From the NCBI GenBank assembly GCA_038729325.1, contig JAVYSG010000043.1, positions 1-10,860 of the forward strand: a DNA stretch of 10,860 bases, in the 5' to 3' direction. Of the stretch, positions 6,829-10,860 are shown piece after piece. Origin of the DNA: UBA509 sp038729325 (lineage in GTDB: Archaea; Thermoplasmatota; Thermoplasmata; Thermoplasmatales; Thermoplasmataceae). Position 1 is the stretch's first letter. Every line of letters begins with the position of its first letter. Under the pieces are notes generated by a model, which saw only the letters and a list, made by a program, of their open reading frames with translations, did no database searches and was not told where the DNA came from. Position numbers and translations under genes: made by a program.

Positions 6829-7602
6829 ATGAACGACGGGGATTTTATCAGAATCAACTTCGAGATGTACGTTGGCGAAGACAAGAAATTGGTATCAACA
6901 AACAGCGAACAGTTGGCCAGAGACAACGGCATATTCGATGAGAATACAAAGTACAAGGAAACAGTGCTAATTGTGGGATCAGACGTACTCTTCAAGGAAG
7001 TTAACGAATCCCTGAAGCAGGCAGAGACCGGAAAGGAATATGAGGTTTCCATAAAGGCTGAGGATGCCTACGGTCTCAGGGACCCAAAGAACATAAAGGT
7101 TCACACGGTGAGAGAATTCCAGCGGCAGAAGATTGATCCTGTGCCTGGCCAGGAAGTGTCAATAGGCGGCAGGCGGGGAAAGGTCATCTCTGTCACACCA
7201 GGAAGAGTTCTTGTGGACTACAATCACCAGTGGGCAGGAAAACCTGTCCTCTACAAGTACACTGTGCTTGGGGTTGTGGATCAGGTGCCGGATAAGGTCA
7301 GGGCACTCATAGATTACAACTACAATGTGGATTCAGGAGAATTCAGCGTAGCGGAGAACGGAGACGTTATTTCCATAACAGTGCCTGAAAAGACCAAATT
7401 CGACGTTGCTTGGCTTGAAGCGAAATTCAGGCTCGTTTCAGATATAAGAAAATACATCCCGGGAAAGGACACTGAGATAGAGGAGATTTACAAGAGGGAA
7501 GAGACCCCTAAGCCTGAGGAAAAACCGGCTGAAACTGCTGAGGCTGCTTCTGAAGAGAAAACGCAGGAAGAGGCCAAGGTTGAGCAGAAGAATCCAGAGT
7601 AA
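6829..7602 (+). CDS. Long-type FKBP peptidyl-prolyl cis-trans isomerase (SlyD-like, with insert-in-flap domain)
   Basis: The protein is a cytoplasmic prolyl isomerase and probable folding helper. It opens with a charged FKBP strand (GDFIRINFEMYVG), then TGKEYEVSIKAEDAYGLRDP (67-86), the conserved junction before the insert-in-flap domain. The insert (about 87-145) shows the archaeal/SlyD pattern PVPGQEVSIGGRRGKVISV followed by GRVLVDYNHQWAGK. Residues 150-210 form an additional C-terminal domain seen in archaeal long FKBPs. The last 35 residues or so are a Glu/Lys/Pro/Ala-rich, probably disordered acidic tail. The protein has no signal peptide or membrane segment. The start is fixed by GGTGA six bases upstream. 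The methyltransferase gene downstream overlaps its end by 23 bases, so the two are probably cotranscribed. Confidence 0.9.
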   Translation: MNDGDFIRINFEMYVGEDKKLVSTNSEQLARDNGIFDENTKYKETVLIVGSDVLFKEVNESLKQAETGKEYEVSIKAEDAYGLRDPKNIKVHTVREFQRQKIDPVPGQEVSIGGRRGKVISVTPGRVLVDYNHQWAGKPVLYKYTVLGVVDQVPDKVRALIDYNYNVDSGEFSVAENGDVISITVPEKTKFDVAWLEAKFRLVSDIRKYIPGKDTEIEEIYKREETPKPEEKPAETAEAASEEKTQEEAKVEQKNPE

Positions 7603-8389
7603 ATCCGAACTTAAGGAAAAGAAAGAAAATTTTCTCCAAAACTTTTCCACAGTACTTCAGCAGATTTCAAAGACGGTCTGCGTTGTGCTGGTGGAACCAG
7701 AAATTCAGGGTAATATAGGAGCTGTTGCCAGACTCCTCAGGAATGCAGGTCTGCATGACCTCCGCATAGTCAATGGCCCTGAAATCGGCGATGAGGCTCT
7801 TGCAAGATCAATGGGCGGGAAAGAGATACTTATTTCCGCCGGCAAATTTAACACCTTCAGCGAATCCGTTGCGGACTGCACTGTTGTGGCCGCAACATCC
7901 AGTGAACAGACACTCAGCGACAGAAAGTTCAGGAGACTTCCTGTTACTCCCTGGGAATTCTGGGAAACCCATCCGCCCGGGAATGAAAAGATCGCGCTTG
8001 TATTTGGCAGAGAAGCTGACGGCCTGAGAAACACTGAGATTGAGATCTGCAATGCATTCATCCATATTCCAGGTAACCCCGAATATCCAGTATACAATCT
8101 ATCACATGCTGTATCGATTGTGCTTTATGAGATGCTCAGACATTTGCCCGAATCAAACCCCGACATACCAGATCCAGCCACCGGTGACGAAATGGAACTG
8201 ATCAATCAGAAGATACAGGAGATTATGGAAAAATACGGATATCCGGATTACAAGATGCAGAACAGCCTGATCATGATAAGGAGGATACTTGCCCGATCAG
8301 CCATTACTGAATCGGAATTCTATAAATTGATGGGAATTCTAAGATTCGTGCTGGCACCATGGGAGGAAGAAAATGAAAAAGAGAGATAA
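7580..8389 (+). CDS. SPOUT-family RNA methyltransferase, TrmJ-like (probable tRNA 2'-O-methyltransferase)
   Basis: The SpoU/TrmJ domain begins at VCVVLVEPEIQGNIGAVARL (33-52), motif 1 with the Asn and Arg of NIGAVAR. LVFGREADGL (140-149) is motif 2, and HIPGNPEYPVYNLSHAVSIV (162-181) is motif 3, which forms the SAM-binding trefoil knot. Archaeal TrmJ methylates the ribose at tRNA position 32. TrmL or rRNA-specific relatives cannot be excluded from sequence alone. About 80 C-terminal residues are helical and resemble the TrmJ dimer extension. The only start before motif 1 is TTG at 7580, with GAGG six bases upstream, inside the end of the FKBP gene. It adds a lysine-rich leader of about 30 residues. 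A GTG near 7687 would cut into the first strand. Confidence 0.83.
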   Translation: MSRRIQSKSELKEKKENFLQNFSTVLQQISKTVCVVLVEPEIQGNIGAVARLLRNAGLHDLRIVNGPEIGDEALARSMGGKEILISAGKFNTFSESVADCTVVAATSSEQTLSDRKFRRLPVTPWEFWETHPPGNEKIALVFGREADGLRNTEIEICNAFIHIPGNPEYPVYNLSHAVSIVLYEMLRHLPESNPDIPDPATGDEMELINQKIQEIMEKYGYPDYKMQNSLIMIRRILARSAITESEFYKLMGILRFVLAPWEEENEKER

Positions 8390-8471
8390 AATCCCTGACA
8401 GAAACTTGAGAAAACTTTTATTATGGATTCACAATGCGGAGAGAGTATCGGTAGAATACCATGTCAATTAA
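8373..8471 (+). CDS. Possible 32-residue small ORF bridging the methyltransferase and rpl18e
   Basis: GGGAGGAAGAAA (8361-8372) contains GGAGG six bases before an ATG, the best-looking SD in this part of the window. The frame encodes a basic 32-residue peptide containing RKLLLWIHNAERV and overlaps both neighbours by a few codons. Against it, it contains the presumed rpl18e TATA region, has no recognisable family, and GGAGGAAG may simply encode the Glu-rich end of the methyltransferase. I regard it as a candidate only. Confidence 0.25.
   Translation: MKKRDKIPDRNLRKLLLWIHNAERVSVEYHVN
8415..8424 (+). promoter_or_regulatory. TATA-like element for the rpl18e operon
   Basis: CTTTTATTAT, preceded by the purine-rich GAGAAAA that suits a BRE, lies about 40 bases before the rpl18e ATG. 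Initiation 25 bases downstream would leave a leader of roughly 15 bases with GGTAG (8450-8454) as a weak SD. It is weaker than the FKBP box but is the only candidate in the gap. Confidence 0.45.
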
Positions 8472-8829
8472 ATCTAACAACAAGGAAAGTACTGTACTGA
8501 AGGAAACTGTGGACGAACTCCTGAAAGTTTCAAGAGAGAACAGTTCAGCGTTCTGGAGAGACGTAGCAAAGAGAATCAATTCCAGGCGAAGATCATATGC
8601 AAGCGTTAACGTTGGAAAGATTGATAAGCTGGCCCGTGACGGAGATATAATAGTTGTTCCGGGTTCGCTTCTCGGTTCCGGATATTTCGAAAGAAAGGTA
8701 ACCATCGCAGCTCTGAGGGCTTCGAGAGGTGCGATCCAGAAACTGAGTGAATCTGGTGCGGAATTCAAAAGTCTTGTTGATGTTGCCCATGAAAACCCGA
8801 AGGGGACAGGCATCAGGATTGTGGGGTGA
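8461..8829 (+). CDS. rpl18e: 50S ribosomal protein L18e (eL18)
   Basis: This large-subunit ribosomal protein, shared by archaea and eukaryotes, is 122 residues long, the normal archaeal length. Diagnostic segments are FWRDVAKRINSRRRSYASVN (31-50), GDIIVVPGSLLGSG (61-74), the basic KVTIAALRAS, and the terminal ENPKGTGIRIVG. It opens the conserved archaeal order L18e-L13-S9-RpoN. The ATG at 8461 follows a promoter-like gap. The stop overlaps the rpl13 GTG start (GTGA), implying coupled translation. Confidence 0.95.
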   Translation: MSIKSNNKESTVLKETVDELLKVSRENSSAFWRDVAKRINSRRRSYASVNVGKIDKLARDGDIIVVPGSLLGSGYFERKVTIAALRASRGAIQKLSESGAEFKSLVDVAHENPKGTGIRIVG

Positions 8830-9248
8830 TAAGGCTGAAGATTATAGATGGAACTAACCTTGTCTACGGCAGGCTATCCGCTCATGTGGCCAAGGAATTG
8901 CTCAGGGGAGAAGAAGTTGTCATTGTGAATGCCAAGGATGTTGCCGTAACCGGATCAGAAGAATTTGTACTGAAGAAATTCAGGGAAAGACTTGATATTG
9001 GAAGTGTGAGGAAGGGACCTTATTATCCAAGGACATCAAATCAGATACTGAGGAGATCTATCGGGGACATGCTCCCCAAGAAAAGGACCACTGGGAAGGA
9101 TGCACTTTCAAGATGCCTTGTGTTCAGCAGTGTTCCAAAGGAATATGCCGGCAAGGATATGGAAACAGTGGAGAAAGTCAAGAATTCAAAAGTCAGCGGT
9201 TTTGTTACCCTTGGCAAGGTAGCAGAAAGACTCGGAGGCAAGTATTAA
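8826..9248 (+). CDS. rpl13: 50S ribosomal protein L13 (uL13)
   Basis: This is a universal large-subunit protein of 140 residues in its archaeal form. KIIDGTNLVYGRLSAHVAK (5-23) is the N-terminal signature, followed by VVIVNAKDVAVTG, KGPYYPRTSNQILRRSIGDM and LPKKRTTGKDAL. The start is GTG at 8826, within a GTGA overlap with rpl18e. No ATG precedes the conserved N-terminal strand, and no strong SD is seen, so termination-reinitiation from rpl18e is likely. One base separates its TAA from the rps9 ATG. Confidence 0.94.
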   Translation: MIRLKIIDGTNLVYGRLSAHVAKELLRGEEVVIVNAKDVAVTGSEEFVLKKFRERLDIGSVRKGPYYPRTSNQILRRSIGDMLPKKRTTGKDALSRCLVFSSVPKEYAGKDMETVEKVKNSKVSGFVTLGKVAERLGGKY

Positions 9249-9249
9249 A

Positions 9250-9657
9250 ATGAAGGGACAGAACGTTGTAATAACCTCAGGCAAGAGGAAAACTGCCATT
9301 GCCCGCGCCGTTACCAGGAAAGGGAACGGACAGGTGACTATTAATGGATACCCTGTAGAATTTCACCCTGTTCAGATTCTCAGGCAGAAGATAGAGGAAC
9401 CTCTCTTAATAATAGGAGAGAGGGCAAATGAAGTGAATATTGATGTGAAGGTCTCTGGTGGAGGAATGACGGGCCAGGCAGATGCTTCAAGAACTGCAAT
9501 TGCCAAGGGTATAGTGAAATTCCTCAAGGATGACAAGATTGAGGAGATGTTCAGGCAATACGACAGAACACTTCTTGTAAATGACATAAGAAGAAAGATG
9601 CCAAAGAAACCCGCAGGACGCGGCGCCAGGGCAAAGACTCAGAAATCATACAGGTGA
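9250..9657 (+). CDS. rps9: 30S ribosomal protein S9 (uS9)
   Basis: This small-subunit head protein, whose C-terminal tail reaches the P-site tRNA, has 135 residues. TSGKRKTAIARAV (9-21), KVSGGGMTGQADASRTAIAK and the strongly basic terminus ending in KTQKSYR are diagnostic, and the final Arg is the universally conserved residue. The start ATG lies one base after the rpl13 stop. It is followed closely by rpoN, whose SD overlaps its stop codon region. Confidence 0.95.
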   Translation: MKGQNVVITSGKRKTAIARAVTRKGNGQVTINGYPVEFHPVQILRQKIEEPLLIIGERANEVNIDVKVSGGGMTGQADASRTAIAKGIVKFLKDDKIEEMFRQYDRTLLVNDIRRKMPKKPAGRGARAKTQKSYR

Positions 9658-9664
9658 TTATACA

Positions 9665-9883
9665 GTGATTATACCTGTAAGATGTTTCAGCTGCGGAAGG
9701 GTAATAGCATCAGATTATGTCAGGTTTAGCGAAAAGATGACTGAAATCAGAGCTTCTGGAAGGGAACCCACCCCAGAGGAGATCGCGTCTACAATGGATG
9801 ATCTCCACCTTCACAGATACTGTTGCAGAAGGATGATTCTGTCGCACACTGACCTCATCGATGAAATCCTTCCATTCTCGTAA
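9665..9883 (+). CDS. rpoN: DNA-directed RNA polymerase subunit N (Rpb10 homologue)
   Basis: RpoN is a small zinc-binding subunit that helps join the RpoD/RpoL platform to the large polymerase subunits. The 72-residue protein has the complete zinc site: Cys7 and Cys10 in RCFSCGRVI, and Cys53 and Cys54 in HRYCCRRM. The start is GTG at 9665, with AGGTGA (9652-9657) seven bases upstream overlapping the rps9 stop. Its TAA (9881-9883) is immediately followed by the first base of the tRNA-Pro gene, leaving no 3' untranslated sequence. The name is the archaeal polymerase subunit and is unrelated to bacterial sigma-54. Confidence 0.94.
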   Translation: MIIPVRCFSCGRVIASDYVRFSEKMTEIRASGREPTPEEIASTMDDLHLHRYCCRRMILSHTDLIDEILPFS

Positions 9884-9956
9884 GGGGCCGTGGGGTAGCT
9901 TGGTATCCTACCAGCTTGGGGTGTTGGTAACTTGAGTTCAAATCTCAACGGCCCCA
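9884..9956 (+). tRNA. tRNA-Pro (anticodon GGG)
   Basis: The 73-base cloverleaf folds cleanly. The acceptor stem GGGGCCG pairs perfectly with CGGCCCC (9949-9955), and A9956 is the discriminator. The T-arm TTGAG/CTCAA has loop TTCAAAT. The anticodon stem CCAGC (9911-9915) pairs with GTTGG (9923-9927) with one G-U, and the loop TTGGGGT puts GGG at 34-36 (9918-9920). The D-arm contains the conserved GG, and its G10-U25 and U13-U22 ends resemble other archaeal tRNA-Pro genes as I recall them. No CCA is encoded and I see no intron. No separate TATA box is visible, so it is probably cut from the ribosomal/rpoN transcript by RNase P directly behind the stop codon. Confidence 0.95.
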
Positions 9957-9980
9957 CTTAGAAATGTAAGCGAATCCTAA

Positions 9981-10752
9981 TCCGCAAAGATAACTAGAAG
10001 ATATTCCAAGGAACAACTTGATTCTAAACCGATTACCGTTCACGCTAGCACCATACTTCATTTCGCTCATAGAAAGGGAAGGGACAGTTGCCCCGAGTTG
10101 AGAAAGGCTGAGAATATGGTGACTGGCTCCATCACACAGGTGGATTCATCTTTGGGGAGGGTGGAGAAGGAACTGAACTGGTCTTTCTAGTATCCATTCA
10201 CGATTTTGTAGTAAATCAGGCCAGAAGGTTCCTTGATGAGGAAATCAAGACAAATGAAAATGTATTCAGTGAAGCAACGGATTCGCATTTGTTCCCTACC
10301 TCGATTATCAAAAGACGGTCTTCCTGAAGATGTGATAGAAGATATGAAAGAGCCCTATTCAAGATTACTAAAATTCCTTGAAACAGAGAGGAAAGGAATG
10401 TGGGAAGAGGAGATGAACGATCAGAAAAACGATTTCAAAAGAATGACGTTGATCCTGGCTGAATACAATAATGAGGAAATAGACAAGGAGAAGATGTTAG
10501 AGCTCTCAAGCGAGATCTGGCGAAGAGAATAGACCAGATTACAGCTAAATCACTAAACGGCGACTGTTCTCAAATGGTAGTCTCTATGAGTGCGATGAGG
10601 TAGTAGATAAAGCAGGGATTGGAAATTTATCAGTCAATAAATTCAGGGGAAGTTGTAGTGAGAATACCCGGGTGAACATACAACTAAGGTCTATTTGCTT
10701 GAAATCAGTTCCAACTGACCGATGTCAAGGCACTTTTTTAGGCCCCCCATGA
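9981..10752 (+). pseudogene. Probable decayed protein gene, readable only across several frames
   Basis: No intact gene of normal size is found here, but protein-like open stretches follow one another in different frames. They run at 9981-10187 (69 codons ending KELNWSF), about 10185-10312 (VVNQARRFLDEEIKTNENVF onward), about 10310-10505 (KDGLPEDVIEDMKEPY onward), about 10500-10570 (RDLAKRIDQITAKSLNGD) and about 10570-10749 (GSLYECDEVVDKAGIGN onward, stop at 10750-10752). One change falls at the A4 run 10310-10313, where removing one A makes the reading continuous. Joined, the pieces give about 250 residues of hydrophilic, largely helical sequence. I recognise no family. The reconstruction is an inference from frame quality, and the region could instead be several unrelated fragments. 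Confidence 0.4.
10236..10532 (+). CDS. Hypothetical protein, 98 residues (likely piece of the decayed gene)
   Basis: This is the longest continuous frame after the tRNA. ATG at 10236 is preceded by a TTG codon (10233), and ATGs at 10254 and 10260 are alternatives. None has a good SD. The C-terminal 70 residues are highly charged and probably helical (EDVIEDMKEPYSRLLKFLET, then NNEEIDKEKMLELSSEIW). The first 25 residues are basic and less protein-like than the overlapping frame, which reads FLDEEIKTNENVFSEATDSH. That pattern suggests the true upstream coding frame was lost by a one-base shift near 10310. I recognise no domain, signal peptide or membrane segment. Confidence 0.3.
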   Translation: MRKSRQMKMYSVKQRIRICSLPRLSKDGLPEDVIEDMKEPYSRLLKFLETERKGMWEEEMNDQKNDFKRMTLILAEYNNEEIDKEKMLELSSEIWRRE

Positions 10753-10771
10753 ATAAAGTGATGTAAAAAAA
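10731..10771 (+). terminator. Candidate T-tract terminator region
   Basis: Six Ts at 10734-10739 on the + strand and seven As at 10765-10771 (Ts on the other strand) bracket a GGCCCCCC block. CACTTT (10731-10736) can also pair with AAAGTG (10755-10760) across an 18-base loop. Archaeal termination often uses T-runs, so this could stop transcription in both directions. The fold is weak and nothing fixes it functionally. Confidence 0.25.
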
Positions 10772-10789
10772 GCTAAAAGGTTTGAACCT

Positions 10790-10856
10790 GCATAGCCATT
10801 ATCTATATATTTGAACACAAAATAAAATTAAATATAATAAAAATTAATGGCTGTGC
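10790..10856. repeat. 12-bp inverted repeat flanking a 43-bp AT-rich core
   Basis: GCATAGCCATTA (10790-10801) and TAATGGCTGTGC (10845-10856) are inverted copies with a single T/G difference, which would be a G-U pair in RNA. The 43-base core between them (10802-10844) is almost entirely A and T, with TATA-like words in both orientations. Read outward, each arm contains ATGGCT followed by ATG or GTG, so the segment looks the same from both strands. It could be a divergent promoter, the ends of duplicated sequence, or a mobile-element junction. Confidence 0.4.
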
Positions 10857-10860
10857 CCGT
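10847..10860 (+). CDS. Possible start of a gene cut by the window end
   Basis: ATGGCTGTGCCC at 10847 follows an AT-rich stretch with TATA-like sequence (for example TCTATATATT at 10802-10811, about 40 bases upstream). Only four full codons (MAVP) are visible, and no SD lies close by. The same start-like sequence is mirrored on the other strand at 10799-10794, where the frame ends after eight codons. Nothing can be said about function. Confidence 0.2.

Noticed and set aside
6717..7052. 111-residue minus-strand frame across the pyk/FKBP gap
   Set aside because: Antisense to the FKBP N-terminal domain and crosses its promoter. Nothing recognisable in the product.
9910..9926. Alternative tRNA anticodon reading UGG
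   Set aside because: Shifting the anticodon stem to 9910-9914 leaves mostly mispaired 39-43 positions. The stem CCAGC/GTTGG with anticodon GGG pairs throughout. Both would be proline.
10705..10718. Palindrome TCAGTTCCAACTGA as an operator
   Set aside because: The six-base arms are perfect, but the site lies inside the decayed coding remnant with no promoter or intact gene beside it. A palindrome this short is expected by chance.
10780..10790. GGTTTGAACC-like sequence as a second tRNA T-arm or attachment repeat
   Set aside because: It resembles a T-arm only over about ten bases, and no acceptor or anticodon stem or match to the tRNA-Pro 3' end surrounds it.
1..10860. CRISPR arrays, rRNA genes, insertion sequences
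   Set aside because: I saw no regularly spaced repeats, rRNA segments or recognisable transposase motifs on either strand. The decayed region was examined for transposase and integrase signatures and none was convincing.

Overview
This window reads as a chromosomal segment of a thermoacidophilic euryarchaeon, most likely a member of the Thermoplasmatales. The evidence is archaeal-type proteins throughout (TrpB2-type synthase, eL18, archaeal uL13 and uS9, RpoN, long-type FKBP), TATA boxes about 25 nt upstream of starts, at least one probable leaderless mRNA, purine-rich codons favouring AGG/AGA and ATA, and genes packed with ATGA or GTGA overlaps. The order is an inference; I cannot name a species.

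Layout, all genes on the + strand. (1) 1-5001: a tryptophan biosynthesis operon in the order trpB(tail)-trpA-trpD-trpF-trpE-trpG-trpC. It covers every step from chorismate to tryptophan. Most junctions overlap, so the unit is probably one translationally coupled transcript whose promoter lies upstream of the window. (2) 5071-6753: pyruvate kinase with its own TATA box placed for a leaderless transcript, and an extra C-terminal phosphohistidine-type swivel domain. (3) 6829-8389: a long FKBP-type prolyl isomerase, overlapped by a SPOUT/TrmJ-like RNA methyltransferase. (4) 8461-9956: the conserved archaeal cluster rpl18e-rpl13-rps9-rpoN followed directly by tRNA-Pro(GGG), whose first base touches the rpoN stop codon. 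(5) 9957-10860: a poorly coding tail. It holds a probable decayed gene readable only by changing frame four times, one surviving 98-codon open frame, a T-tract terminator candidate, and an AT-rich 43-bp segment flanked by a 12-bp inverted repeat whose arms both carry a mirrored ATGGCT start-like sequence.

Functionally, the first half makes tryptophan. TrpE/TrpG form anthranilate synthase, TrpD, TrpF and TrpC convert anthranilate to indole-3-glycerol phosphate, and TrpA/TrpB2 finish the pathway. The middle supplies glycolytic PEP to pyruvate conversion and protein or RNA maturation. The last gene block supplies ribosomal and RNA polymerase subunits plus a tRNA.

Most of the window is orthodox core archaeal genome. 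The points that repay a second look are the missing conventional start of trpE, the pyruvate kinase tail and its altered cation-site motif, the rpoN/tRNA junction, and the decayed region with the mirrored repeat downstream of the tRNA. I found no convincing new system.
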